Assembly: GCA_945873875.1 (NCBI GenBank)
Contig: CAMCER010000001.1
Location: 1 to 19,525 of the forward strand
DNA: 19,525 bases
Reading direction: 5' to 3'
Source: an uncultured Clostridia bacterium
Lineage (GTDB): Bacteria; Bacillota_A; Clostridia; Peptostreptococcales; Anaerovoracaceae
Shown in pieces: positions 8,375-15,368 of the stretch. Below the pieces are notes generated by a model. That model had not been told where the DNA came from. It searched no databases and was given only the letters and a program-made list of their open reading frames with translations. Both the position numbers and the translations under genes were made by a program. Positions within the stretch are counted from its first letter, which is position 1. Every line of letters begins with the position of its first letter.

Positions 8375-8391
8375 GTTATCTGAATGATAAC
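8375..8391. promoter_or_regulatory. inverted repeat GTTATC-N5-GATAAC, possible operator
   Basis: GTTATCTGAATGATAAC is a 6+5+6 perfect inverted repeat 125 nt upstream of the PepSY-like start, next to two tandem 11-bp repeats. It has the size of a dimeric repressor site. No regulator is identified. Confidence 0.3.
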
Positions 8392-8399
8392 CTCTGCAT

Positions 8400-8421
8400 A
8401 TTAAAGAAATATTAAAGAAAT
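8400..8421 (-). promoter_or_regulatory. tandem 11-bp repeats, possible OmpR-family response-regulator site
   Basis: ATTAAAGAAAT is repeated twice head to tail. On the minus strand this reads TTTAAT-N5-TTTAAT, the 6-5-6 direct-repeat layout typical of OmpR/PhoB-type response regulators. It is 150 nt upstream of the PepSY-like gene. The layout is visible; the regulator is inferred. Confidence 0.3.
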
Positions 8422-8501
8422 TGATTTTTTTATTTTTTTCACAAATACCTCCGGATCTGCTCCGGGCCGCCTCGCTTTTTCTCCGGCCGGTGAACGCAGA
8501 C

Positions 8502-9185
8502 TCACAGAAGATCGAACAGAACAAGCCCGCCTTTAGGCTCTTTTCCGGTCTCCCACAGCTGCTGCAGACTGATCCAGCGGGCCGCTCCGTAGGTTACAGC
8601 GCGGACCTGGGCCGGAGCCTCTCCTTCGCGCCTGTATCCGTTGAGCAGGAACCAGTGCCATACGTAGGGCTTCATTTCCGGGTCTTCGTGATAGAGTATG
8701 AGACAGGCAGCAGGAAAACCTTTTTCCAGCTGCTCTATGATCGCCTGCTCCGCTTCTTCAAAGGGACGCATCCCGTCAAAGCCCCGCATCGTCAGGTGTC
8801 TGCCGGACTCCGCTTCTTTATCCGGGGCCTCCGCCTGTGCAGTTTCTTCTTTATACGAAATGTCGGCCTGTGCAGTTTCTTCTCTGTCTCTGATATATTC
8901 TCTGAACCCGTCCATAAAAAGATCAAGGGTGTTGATGCCGTGCATCCGAGGTTTCAGGTACGGCCTCATTATATTCGAAAAAGTCACGTATTCTTTCTTC
9001 TTCACATCCTGCGCATCAAAAGGATAAAGGTATTCCATCCCGCAGTGCCTTGCGAAGAACACGCTGACATCGCATGCGGTCTGAGCCGCGCAGCCGCCCA
9101 GCCTCATCCATGCGGTCCTGAACCATTTCTGGCTCCCGCCGTATGCCCCGTTATCCAGTTTGAAATGCTCCAGTTTTATTTCCAT
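8502..9185 (-). CDS. uncharacterised protein, possible papain/C39-like cysteine peptidase fold
   Basis: The protein has 227 residues. The frame extends further upstream, but the ATG at 9185 is preferred: it follows AGAGGAG, and the protein-like sequence begins there (MEIKLEHFKLDNGAYGG). Features are RLGGCAAQTACD (C32) near the N-terminus and YVWHWFLLNGY (H177) near the C-terminus. The order Cys-helix, then His in a beta-strand ending in NGY, then a later polar loop is reminiscent of C39/papain-like peptidases, though no family was identified with certainty. Residues about 102-127 are an Ala/Glu-rich linker with an 11-residue repeat (EETAQA twice) encoded by an 18-bp direct repeat. There is no signal peptide or membrane segment, so it is probably cytoplasmic. 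A good promoter lies at 9285-9312. An open frame on the opposite strand (8421-9353) has Arg/Phe/Pro-rich shadow composition and is not a gene. Confidence 0.75.
   Translation of the reverse strand: MEIKLEHFKLDNGAYGGSQKWFRTAWMRLGGCAAQTACDVSVFFARHCGMEYLYPFDAQDVKKKEYVTFSNIMRPYLKPRMHGINTLDLFMDGFREYIRDREETAQADISYKEETAQAEAPDKEAESGRHLTMRGFDGMRPFEEAEQAIIEQLEKGFPAACLILYHEDPEMKPYVWHWFLLNGYRREGEAPAQVRAVTYGAARWISLQQLWETGKEPKGGLVLFDLL
8833..8883. repeat. 18-bp direct repeat inside the C39-like gene
   Basis: GCCTGTGCAGTTTCTTCT occurs at 8833-8850 and again at 8866-8883, with a 33-nt period (11 codons, in frame). It encodes the repeated EETAQA of the linker, and probably arose by slippage duplication. Confidence 0.8.
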
Positions 9186-9284
9186 TCTTCTGTCTTCTCC
9201 TCTTATCCCGCTGGCAGCAGTGTGCCTTCTGTTATTACAGCCGCAGCCTCCATCACTGCCTCGCCGCATGCAGCCTGTAAAAAC

Positions 9285-9312
9285 ATTGTACCCTTTTTTC
9301 GGCCTGTGTCCA
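9285..9312 (-). promoter_or_regulatory. sigma-A-type promoter for the C39-like gene
   Basis: On the minus strand, TGGACA (9312-9307), a 16-bp spacer and TACAAT (9290-9285) each match the consensus at five of six bases. This predicts a start near 9278 and a leader of about 90 nt before the ATG at 9185. Confidence 0.55.
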
Positions 9313-9390
9313 TAATCAAAACAGGCTTTTTCTCTGCCTCTGCAGGATGCTGAGCCGGGGACACCGCGACTTTCGTATCTCAGCGCTGCT

Positions 9391-9419
9391 TTACACGGGG
9401 CTTTGCCGTGTGATATAAT
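9391..9419 (+). promoter_or_regulatory. extended -10 promoter for the MATE transporter
   Basis: TTACAC (9391-9396), a 17-bp spacer and TATAAT (9414-9419) with an upstream TG (TGATATAAT). Transcription should start near 9426, leaving about 110 nt of leader before the chosen start of the transporter. Confidence 0.7.
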
Positions 9420-9462
9420 CTCGGTGTTCATCGGAGGGTGAGCTATTCACTGGAAATAGTAA

Positions 9463-9511
9463 GCTGGATAAGATGGCTGGCTGGAACGCCTGCATCTGTC
9501 CGGCTTTTTTT
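9463..9511 (+). terminator. intrinsic terminator in the MATE leader (candidate attenuator)
   Basis: GCTGGA (9463-9468) pairs with TCCGGC (9499-9504, one G-U), inside it AGATG (9471-9475) pairs with CATCT (9493-9497), and seven T residues follow directly. It sits between a good promoter and the transporter start, so most transcripts would end here unless the hairpin is prevented from forming. The upstream stretch 9432-9460 can form its own hairpins (GTGA/TCAC, CTATT/AATAG). No known riboswitch class was recognised. Confidence 0.65.
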
Positions 9512-9535
9512 GAAGGACTGAAGGATAACAGGAAA

Positions 9536-10873
9536 ATGTCGAAAGCTGCTGATTTCACACAGGGAAAAATACTGGGACCACTTTTCCGCTTCGCGCTGCC
9601 GGTGCTTTTTGCCATGTTTCTGCAGGCGCTGTACGGTGCGGTGGACCTTTTCGTAGTAGGCTGGTTCGCAGAATCTGCCGACGTTTCGGCAGTCTCCACA
9701 GGCTCCCAGCTCATGTTCACTATCACCGGCATCATCGTCAGCCTTTCCATGGGCGTTACTGTCTTCATGGGACAGAAGCTGGGAGAAGGCAGAAAAGATA
9801 TGGGCGGCAGGATCATCGGCGGCTCTATCTGGCTTTTCTTCTTTATCGGCATCGCCTTCACCGTTGTTCTGACTCTGTCCTCTGAAAAGCTGTCTGCCAT
9901 CATGCAGGCTCCGCCGGAAGCTTTCACCCAGACGAAGGACTACATATTCTTCTGCGGCGCAGGGTCTGTGGTGATCGTCGCATATAACCTGCTTGCCGCC
10001 ATATTCAGAGGGATCGGCGACGCAAGGACGCCTCTCATCACTGTGATCATAGCCTGCGCGGCCAACATCGGCGGAGACCTTCTCTTCATCGCGGTCTTTC
10101 ACATGGGGGCCAGAGGCACAGCCCTGGCGACTGTCCTTGCCCAGTTCATCAGTGTGATACTTTCACTGATCATCATAAAAAAGCAGGGGCTTCCCTTCTC
10201 CTTCAGAAGAAAAGATATAAGGAAAGACGGAGAAGTCATCAGGAACGTGCTTACCCTGGGAACGCCTATCGCACTTCAGGACCTTATGGTGGGCATCTCT
10301 TTTCTGATCATTATGGCCGTGGTCAACAGCCTCGGGCTGGAATATTCTGCCGGCATAGGTGTAGCTGAAAAAGTGTGCTCTTTCATCATGCTGATACCAT
10401 CCGCATTCATGAACGCCATGTCTGCTTTTGTCGCCCAGAACAAAGGCGCAGGCAAATACGACCGGGCCCTCACGACTTTGAGATATGCCATTATTACGTC
10501 GTCTCTCATCGGCGTGGTCATGTTCTTTTTCGCCTTTTTCCACGGAGACCTTCTGGCAGGGATCTTCTCGAAAGACTCCGCTGTAGTCATGCTGGGAGCG
10601 GATTATCTTAAAGCCTACGGCATCGACTGCCTGCTTACCTGCTTCCGGTTCTGTTTCATCGGTTATTATAACGGCATGGGCGCCACCAGGTTCGTCATGG
10701 TCCAGGGCATCTCGGCAGCATTCCTGATCAGAGTGCCTGTAGCCGTGTTCATGAGCAGATGGGAGCCGGTGAGTCTTTTCCATATCGGACTGAGCATCCC
10801 CTGCTCGACTGTATATCAGATCATCCTTTGTTTTATCTTCCTGCACATGCTGCGGAAGAAACTGAAGTTCTGA
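9536..10873 (+). CDS. MATE family multidrug/metabolite efflux transporter
   Basis: The protein has 445 residues with about 12 hydrophobic segments, the usual MATE length. It opens with MSKAADFTQGKILGPLFRFA then LPVLFAMFLQALYGAVDLFVVGWF, the standard first helix of the family. A second MatE half begins near IRNVLTLGTPIALQDL. Such inner-membrane proteins export drugs, organic cations or metabolites using a Na+ or H+ gradient; the substrate cannot be read from sequence. The frame is open from an ATG at 9473, but that ATG lies inside the leader terminator stem and its extra 21 residues (with ICPAFFEG) look non-coding. The ATG at 9536, with AAGGA about 10 nt before it, gives the family-typical N-terminus. 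The gene has its own promoter and possibly attenuation control. It is divergent from the C39-like gene. Confidence 0.9.
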   Translation: MSKAADFTQGKILGPLFRFALPVLFAMFLQALYGAVDLFVVGWFAESADVSAVSTGSQLMFTITGIIVSLSMGVTVFMGQKLGEGRKDMGGRIIGGSIWLFFFIGIAFTVVLTLSSEKLSAIMQAPPEAFTQTKDYIFFCGAGSVVIVAYNLLAAIFRGIGDARTPLITVIIACAANIGGDLLFIAVFHMGARGTALATVLAQFISVILSLIIIKKQGLPFSFRRKDIRKDGEVIRNVLTLGTPIALQDLMVGISFLIIMAVVNSLGLEYSAGIGVAEKVCSFIMLIPSAFMNAMSAFVAQNKGAGKYDRALTTLRYAIITSSLIGVVMFFFAFFHGDLLAGIFSKDSAVVMLGADYLKAYGIDCLLTCFRFCFIGYYNGMGATRFVMVQGISAAFLIRVPVAVFMSRWEPVSLFHIGLSIPCSTVYQIILCFIFLHMLRKKLKF

Positions 10874-10882
10874 GCTGTGTTA

Positions 10883-10910
10883 TTGACATATGCCGTAATC
10901 AGAGTATAAT
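10883..10910 (+). promoter_or_regulatory. consensus sigma-A promoter upstream of DUF134
   Basis: Perfect TTGACA (10883-10888) and perfect TATAAT (10905-10910) with a 16-bp spacer, starting 10 nt after the MATE stop. It should drive the DUF134-mrp pair. Confidence 0.85.
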
Positions 10911-10973
10911 TTAGGTTGCGGTTTTTTATCGGGCAGAGATCCGCAGAATATGGACAGAAAGAAGGTGTCTTAA

Positions 10974-11315
10974 TTGTCCAGACCACAGAAAAGCAGACGT
11001 ATTTGTTCAATGCCGGTAAACACCAGCTTCGGACCGCTGGATGAACACGACGCATCTGATGTGATCACCATGACTGTCGACGAGTTCGAGGCCATCAGAC
11101 TCATCGATCTTCTGGGACTGAATCAGGAAGAGTGTTCAAAGCGCATGGATATCGCCCGCACCACAGCCCAGGCCATTTATAACAGCGCAAGGAAAAAACT
11201 GGCCAGGTGTCTGGTCGAGGGAGCGGATCTTCACGTAGACGGCGGTGAATATAACGTTTGTGACGGCGCCGGATGCACGGCATGCTCCGACTGCCACACC
11301 AAGGCAGAGCAGTAG
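10974..11315 (+). CDS. DUF134 (UPF0251) family putative DNA-binding protein
   Basis: The protein has 113 residues and initiates at TTG, chosen because AAGGTG lies 6 nt upstream and the family starts SRPQKSRRI. It opens with the family-typical basic N-terminus (RRICSMP, then FGP). Residues about 34-82 form a sigma-70 region 4-like helix-turn-helix (TVDEFEAIRLIDLLGLNQEE, then ARTTAQAIYNSARKKLA). The C-terminus carries a cysteine cluster C96-x4-C101-x2-C104-x2-C107 that could hold a metal or Fe-S cluster. DUF134 proteins are commonly found beside Mrp-type ATPases or dinitrogenase-cofactor (NifX/NifB) domain proteins in anaerobes, but their regulatory target is not established. Here it is followed 91 nt later by an Mrp/NBP35 ATPase on the same strand and probably on the same transcript. 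Confidence 0.88.
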   Translation: MSRPQKSRRICSMPVNTSFGPLDEHDASDVITMTVDEFEAIRLIDLLGLNQEECSKRMDIARTTAQAIYNSARKKLARCLVEGADLHVDGGEYNVCDGAGCTACSDCHTKAEQ

Positions 11316-11330
11316 GCGCTGCGATTTCAG

Positions 11331-11351
11331 TTCCGCCTGAGCCGGGCGGAA
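11331..11351 (+). other. intercistronic hairpin between DUF134 and mrp
   Basis: TTCCGCC / GGCGGAA make a 7-bp stem with a 7-nt loop, 16 nt after the DUF134 stop. No U-tract follows, so it is more likely a processing or stability element than a terminator. Confidence 0.4.
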
Positions 11352-11406
11352 AATACAAAGGCTTCTATGAATTTTAATAATACATAAAGGAAAGGAAAAG
11401 CAAGAA

Positions 11407-12234
11407 ATGAGTACAAGTTGTGATCATGACTGTTCATCATGCGCATCTGCATGCGATGACAGAACAGAAGAACAGACAAGTTTTATCAAACCTTCACACG
11501 AACTGAGCGACATCAAGAAAGTCATCGGCGTAGTGAGCGGCAAAGGCGGAGTAGGTAAATCCTCAGTTACTGCCATGCTCGCAGTGCTGGCACAGCGCGC
11601 AGGCTACAGGACAGCTATCCTGGATGCTGACATCACCGGACCTTCCATCCCGAAGATGATCAAGGTGAAGACTCCGGCAGACGCATCGACCAAGGACCTC
11701 TATCCGGCAACATCATCCACCGGCATCGAGGTAATGTCCATCAACCTCTTCCTGGAGGAAGAAACTACACCGGTCATCTACAGAGGACCTATCATCGCCC
11801 AGACTGTTGAGCAGTTCTGGACAGATGTAGTCTGGGGAGATATAGATATCATGTTCATCGACTGTCCTCCGGGAACAGGCGATGTGCCGCTTTCAGTATT
11901 CCAGTCCATACCTCTGGACGGCATCATCGTTACCACTTCCCCGCAGGAACTGGTTTCAATGATAGTAGGAAAAGCAGTCACCATGGCAAAGCACATGAAT
12001 ATCCCTATCCTGGGCATCGTTGAGAACATGAGCTATGTTGAGTGCGACGAGTGCGGGCATAAGATCGAAGTCTTCGGAAAGAGCAAGGTAAAGGAACTGG
12101 CTCAGCAGTACGACATCCCCAACACGGCGCAGATCCCATTCAATGCCAAGATCGCAGCAGGCTGCGACGCCGGCATGATGGAACTGTTCGAAGGACCATG
12201 GCTTGATGATATGCTGAAAGCTATCGCTGAATAA
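11407..12234 (+). CDS. mrp: Mrp/NBP35-family P-loop ATPase (Fe-S cluster carrier)
   Basis: The protein has 275 residues. It has the deviant Walker A GKGGVGKS (45-52) of the MinD/Mrp class, a LDADITGPS segment (72-80), the switch-like DCPPGTGD (152-159) and the C-terminal pair C213-x2-C216 (VECDEC) that binds a bridging [4Fe-4S] cluster in Mrp/NBP35 dimers. The N-terminus adds C5-x3-C9-x2-C12-x3-C16, a short cysteine motif of the type found in clostridial NBP35-like proteins. The expected role is ATP-dependent assembly or transfer of Fe-S clusters to cytoplasmic apoproteins. AAAGGAAAGG precedes the ATG. The gene follows DUF134 and ends at the strong terminator at 12277. The symbol is by family only; orthology to a particular Mrp is not shown. 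Confidence 0.92.
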   Translation: MSTSCDHDCSSCASACDDRTEEQTSFIKPSHELSDIKKVIGVVSGKGGVGKSSVTAMLAVLAQRAGYRTAILDADITGPSIPKMIKVKTPADASTKDLYPATSSTGIEVMSINLFLEEETTPVIYRGPIIAQTVEQFWTDVVWGDIDIMFIDCPPGTGDVPLSVFQSIPLDGIIVTTSPQELVSMIVGKAVTMAKHMNIPILGIVENMSYVECDECGHKIEVFGKSKVKELAQQYDIPNTAQIPFNAKIAAGCDAGMMELFEGPWLDDMLKAIAE

Positions 12235-12276
12235 CGCCGTCAGAAATCTGGCTGGCACGAACCAGAGAATAAAAGA

Positions 12277-12308
12277 CTGCCGCACTGATAAGTGCGGCAG
12301 CCTTTTTT
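12277..12308. terminator. strong bidirectional intrinsic terminator between mrp and cysK
   Basis: CTGCCGCACT and AGTGCGGCAG form a perfect 10-bp stem with a GATA loop, followed by CCTTTTTT on the + strand and TCTTTT on the - strand. It serves the convergent mrp (+) and cysK (-) transcripts. Confidence 0.92.
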
Positions 12309-12350
12309 ATTACTCTCATTAATGATGGAGGTACATTTCCGGATGCTTTA

Positions 12351-13283
12351 TTATTCTCCGTCGTAAAGTGCAGTGGACAGATATCTTTCGCCGTTGTCTG
12401 CCAGGATAGCGACGATGTTTTTTCCTGCGAACTCGTCTCTTTTAGCCAGCTGGACTGCTGCCCAGAGGGCTGAACCTGAGGAGATTCCGATGAGCACGCC
12501 TTCTGCTCTTGCGAAATTCCTGGAAGTTGAGAACGCGTCTTCGTTTGCCACAGTAATGATCTCATCGTAAAGGTCTGTGTCAAGGATGTCAGGAACGAAT
12601 CCTGCACCGATGCCCTGGATCTTATGGGGTCCCGGCTGTCCGCCTGAGAGAACCGGTGAATCCTTTGGCTCTACTGCCACTACCTTGATATCCGGGTTCT
12701 GTTCCTTCAGGTATTTTCCTGTACCTGTAAGAGTTCCGCCTGTTCCTACTGCAGAGACAAATGCGTCGACCTTTCCCTCTGTATCTTTCCAGATCTCCGG
12801 ACCGGTATGCTCGTAATGAGCCTTGGGGTTATCTGGGTTCACGAACTGTCCCGGGATGATGCTGCCTTCGATCTCTTTGTTGAGCTCTTCGGCTTTGGCG
12901 ATAGCGCCTTTCATGCCGTCTGCTCCCGGTGTGAGAACGATCTCTGCACCGTATGCTGCCAGGAGCTTTCTTCTTTCGATGCTCATGGTATCCGGCATGG
13001 TGAATATAGCTTTATACCCCTTGCTTGCAGCTACTGCCGCAAGACCTATTCCTGTGTTTCCGCTGGTAGGCTCGATGATGGTAGCGCCGGGTTTTAATCT
13101 TCCGGCCTTTTCTGCCTCTTCGATCATTTCTTTTCCTATTCTGTCTTTTACGCTTCCTGCCGGATTATAGTATTCCAGCTTTACGATGATGTTTCCTTTC
13201 AGGTCCTGATCTTTTCCGTATTTGTTGAGTTTCAGAAGCGGTGTGTTTCCGATAAGTTCTGTTAATCCGTTATAAATAGTCAT
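12351..13283 (-). CDS. cysK: cysteine synthase A (O-acetylserine sulfhydrylase)
   Basis: The protein has 310 residues, the normal CysK length. It is a fold-type II PLP enzyme that replaces the acetate of O-acetylserine with sulfide to give cysteine. The PLP lysine is K46 in NPAGSVKDR. The substrate loop PTSGNTG (72-78) and the phosphate-binding GTGGTLTG are present, with the C-terminal SSGSAL. The start at 13283 follows AAGGAGG directly and gives [19 protein letters not shown]; upstream in-frame codons are basic, non-family sequence. It is the last gene of a minus-strand set Rrf2, metY, cysK, with 94 nt after metY. A TATAAT lies in that gap (13323-13318 on the minus strand) without a good -35, so a separate weak promoter is possible. 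Confidence 0.96.
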   Translation of the reverse strand: MTIYNGLTELIGNTPLLKLNKYGKDQDLKGNIIVKLEYYNPAGSVKDRIGKEMIEEAEKAGRLKPGATIIEPTSGNTGIGLAAVAASKGYKAIFTMPDTMSIERRKLLAAYGAEIVLTPGADGMKGAIAKAEELNKEIEGSIIPGQFVNPDNPKAHYEHTGPEIWKDTEGKVDAFVSAVGTGGTLTGTGKYLKEQNPDIKVVAVEPKDSPVLSGGQPGPHKIQGIGAGFVPDILDTDLYDEIITVANEDAFSTSRNFARAEGVLIGISSGSALWAAVQLAKRDEFAGKNIVAILADNGERYLSTALYDGE

Positions 13284-13377
13284 TTTTATCCTCCTTCGGA
13301 CATTGGTCCTTTTTTTTATTATACTCTTTCCTTTGTTTATGTGTTCTGATGTCTGCGGTTTTCTGCGGCTGCTGTGT

Positions 13378-14658
13378 TTATTCTGCAAAGCCTTTTTTCA
13401 GATCCGCGATTATATCTTCGCTGTTTTCCAGTCCTATGGACAGCCTTATAGTCGAAGGCCTTATTCCCTGGTCCAGAAGTTCTTCTTCTGTGAGCTGGGA
13501 GTGCGTGGTGCTCGCAGGATGGATGACCAGAGACTTGGCATCCGCTACGTTTGCAAGAAGCGAGAACAGCTCAAGTTTATCGATGAATGCTTTAGCCTCT
13601 TCCTGTCCCCCTTCGATGTCGAAGGTGAATATGCTGCCGCCGCCGTTCGGAAAATACTTGCCGTATAATTCCGATCCCGGTTCGCTGGCGATGGACGGAT
13701 GATGTATGGCCGTTACCTTCGGTTCTGTCTTAAGATAATCGATGACTTTCAGGGCGTTTTCCACATGTCTTTCCACTCTGAGGGACAAAGTCTCCAGCCC
13801 CTGCAGGAATATGAATGCGTGGAACGGTGAAAGTGTCGCGCCTGTATCTCTCAGGAGTATCGCTCTGATATATGTGACGAAAGCTGCCGGACCGACTGCG
13901 TCCACAAAGCTGACTCCGTGATATGACGGGTTGGCGTCTGCAAGCCACGGGTATCTGCCGGATGCTTTCCAGTCAAATGTCCCGCCGTCTACGATGACTC
14001 CGCCGATGGCCGTTCCGTGCCCGCCGATGAATTTGGTCGCGCTGTGAACGACGATGTCTGCCCCGTATTCCAGAGGTCTTACCAGATAAGGTGTGGCGAA
14101 TGTGTTGTCAACAGCAAGAGGTATGCCGTGTGCGTGAGCGATCTTCGCGAAGTTTTCTATGTCTATGACATTGCCGTTAGGATTACCTAAGGTCTCTATG
14201 AAAAGTGCCTTGGTGTTCTCATCTATGGCTGCTTCGATCTCTTCCTGATCATAAGGGTCTACCCATGTGGTGGTGATCCCGTAAAGAGGAAGCGTGTGCT
14301 CAAGGAGGTTGTACGTTCCGCCGTAAAAGGTCTTGGCGGCTACGATGTTCTCTCCTTCCTTTGCGAGAGCCTGGATAGTGTAGGTTATGGCTGCCGCGCC
14401 TGACGCTGTGGCCAGAGCTGCGACGCCGCCCTCAAGTGATGCTATCCTCTGCTCGAATATATCCTGCGTGGTGTTGGTCAGACGACCGTAGATGTTGCCC
14501 GGGTCTGCCAGGCCGAATCTGTCTGCCGCGTGCTGCGCGTTATGAAAAACGTATGAAGTAGTCGCGTATATGGGCACCGCCCTGGAGTCGCTGACTGCAT
14601 CCGGTTCTTCCTGTCCGATGTGCAGCTGTCTCGTTTCAAATTTCCAATCTTTACTCAT
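13378..14658 (-). CDS. metY: O-acetylhomoserine sulfhydrylase (Cys/Met metabolism PLP enzyme)
   Basis: The protein has 426 residues, the length of MetY rather than the shorter MetB/MetC. It is a fold-type I PLP enzyme: D184 in AVDNTFATP contacts the pyridine nitrogen, and K209 in [10 protein letters not shown] forms the Schiff base. The N-terminus [11 protein letters not shown] and the C-terminal RLSIGLEN are typical of O-acetylhomoserine sulfhydrylases, which make homocysteine from O-acetylhomoserine and sulfide. The start at 14658 gives the family N-terminus; only a weak AGAGAG ribosome site precedes it, and the longer frame upstream overlaps the Rrf2 gene. It lies 89 nt after Rrf2 and 94 nt before cysK, so the cluster joins both routes of sulfide incorporation under one likely regulator. 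Confidence 0.94.
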   Translation of the reverse strand: MSKDWKFETRQLHIGQEEPDAVSDSRAVPIYATTSYVFHNAQHAADRFGLADPGNIYGRLTNTTQDIFEQRIASLEGGVAALATASGAAAITYTIQALAKEGENIVAAKTFYGGTYNLLEHTLPLYGITTTWVDPYDQEEIEAAIDENTKALFIETLGNPNGNVIDIENFAKIAHAHGIPLAVDNTFATPYLVRPLEYGADIVVHSATKFIGGHGTAIGGVIVDGGTFDWKASGRYPWLADANPSYHGVSFVDAVGPAAFVTYIRAILLRDTGATLSPFHAFIFLQGLETLSLRVERHVENALKVIDYLKTEPKVTAIHHPSIASEPGSELYGKYFPNGGGSIFTFDIEGGQEEAKAFIDKLELFSLLANVADAKSLVIHPASTTHSQLTEEELLDQGIRPSTIRLSIGLENSEDIIADLKKGFAE

Positions 14659-14747
14659 TTTATCTCTCTCTGTCCGGCTCCTTTTGCCAGCCGGATCTTC
14701 CTTTCTCCCGGTCTTCCGGGTCCCTGAACATATTTCCTTCTGCCTGT

Positions 14748-15185
14748 TTAGAATCCGTCGACAGCTGCCAGGCATTCTTCATGATCCGTCACCAGATCTT
14801 TAAGACTAACGCTGCCGGTATATTCTGAGATGGCTTTATACATCCCTTCCCAGAACTTGATAGTACTGCATTTGCCCCGCCGGGGGCACATTTCTGCGCT
14901 GGGTTCAAGACAGGACACAGGAACCATCAGCCCTTCTGAGGCTTCCAGGATCTCGCGGACACTGTAGTCTTCCATATCTTTCGTCAGTCTGTATCCGCCA
15001 TGGGGGCCCCGTACGCTTTCGATGAGCCCGGCTTTCGTCAGCTTGCCGGTGATCTGTTCAAGGTACTTGACTGTTATCCCCTCTTCTGCTGAGATCCTCT
15101 TCAGGGAAAGGCTCCCTTCTTCTTCATGAGTCCCGAGGCAGATCATAAGTCTCAGTGCGTATCTGCCCTTTGTAGATATTTTCAT
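14748..15185 (-). CDS. Rrf2 family transcriptional regulator (likely cysteine/sulfur or Fe-S responsive)
   Basis: The protein has 145 residues and starts at the ATG after AAAGGAGG. The N-terminal winged helix is standard Rrf2: MKISTKGRYALRLM, then SLKRISAEEGITVKYLEQI as recognition helix, then the wing VRGPHGGYRL. It has C92, C100 and C106 (C-x7-C-x5-C, in SCLEP, EMCP and GKCS) before FWEGMYKAIS. These lie at the place of the IscR Fe-S ligands, with slightly different spacing; CymR-type proteins lack this triad. It heads the metY-cysK set on the same strand, so it probably governs sulfur assimilation, as CymR does, but possibly by reading Fe-S status. Two matching 17-bp inverted repeats at its own promoter suggest autoregulation. 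Whether it is CymR-like or IscR-like cannot be settled here. Confidence 0.9.
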   Translation of the reverse strand: MKISTKGRYALRLMICLGTHEEEGSLSLKRISAEEGITVKYLEQITGKLTKAGLIESVRGPHGGYRLTKDMEDYSVREILEASEGLMVPVSCLEPSAEMCPRRGKCSTIKFWEGMYKAISEYTGSVSLKDLVTDHEECLAAVDGF

Positions 15186-15262
15186 TTTCTGCCTCCTTTC
15201 GATTTTTCTTCCCGGGTCTTCAGCCGGCTGTTTTTTCCGGCCCCGGTTTTTTCGACAATAAA

Positions 15263-15291
15263 ACCCTATCAAAATGATAGGGTATTGTCAA
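15263..15291 (-). promoter_or_regulatory. promoter of the Rrf2-metY-cysK set with overlapping operator 1
   Basis: On the minus strand a perfect TTGACA (15291-15286) is followed after 17 bp by a poor -10 (TAGGGT). Between them lies ACCCTATCA-TTT-TGATAGGGT (15283-15263), a perfect 9+3+9 inverted repeat covering the spacer and -10. A protein bound here would block polymerase. The arms are further matched outside by GACAAT and ATTGTC. Confidence 0.75.
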
Positions 15292-15300
15292 GTCTTTTTT

Positions 15301-15317
15301 CCTACTTTTTTGGTAGG
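15301..15317 (-). promoter_or_regulatory. operator 2, second copy of the Rrf2-promoter inverted repeat
   Basis: On the minus strand this reads CCTACCAAAAAAGTAGG. It fits the same pattern as operator 1, CCTAYCA-N5-RTAGG, and its centre is 36 bp upstream, just before the -35. Flanking TT and AA extend the arms to 7 bp (15299-15319). Confidence 0.6.
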
Positions 15318-15368
15318 AATTTATTTTTTTTCTGCAGGGCTTCCCTCTGACCTCTTAAAACGTTGAGA

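Noticed and set aside
8421..9353. 310-codon open frame on the + strand
   Set aside because: It is the antisense of the better-supported minus-strand gene (8502-9185), has Arg/Pro/Phe/Ser-rich shadow composition and lacks a ribosome site.
9473..9535. Longer start of the MATE protein at 9473
   Set aside because: This ATG is inside the leader terminator stem, and the extra 21 residues do not resemble MATE N-termini.
9443..10102. 219-codon minus-strand frame within the MATE gene
   Set aside because: Asp/His/Arg-rich antisense shadow of a GC-rich membrane-protein gene; no motif.
10163..10846. 227-codon minus-strand frame within the MATE gene
   Set aside because: Same kind of antisense shadow, highly charged, no family resemblance.
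13284..13377. SAM or T-box leader before cysK
   Set aside because: The 94-nt gap is too short and has no T-box or SAM-box features; only a -10-like TATAAT and a strong ribosome site.
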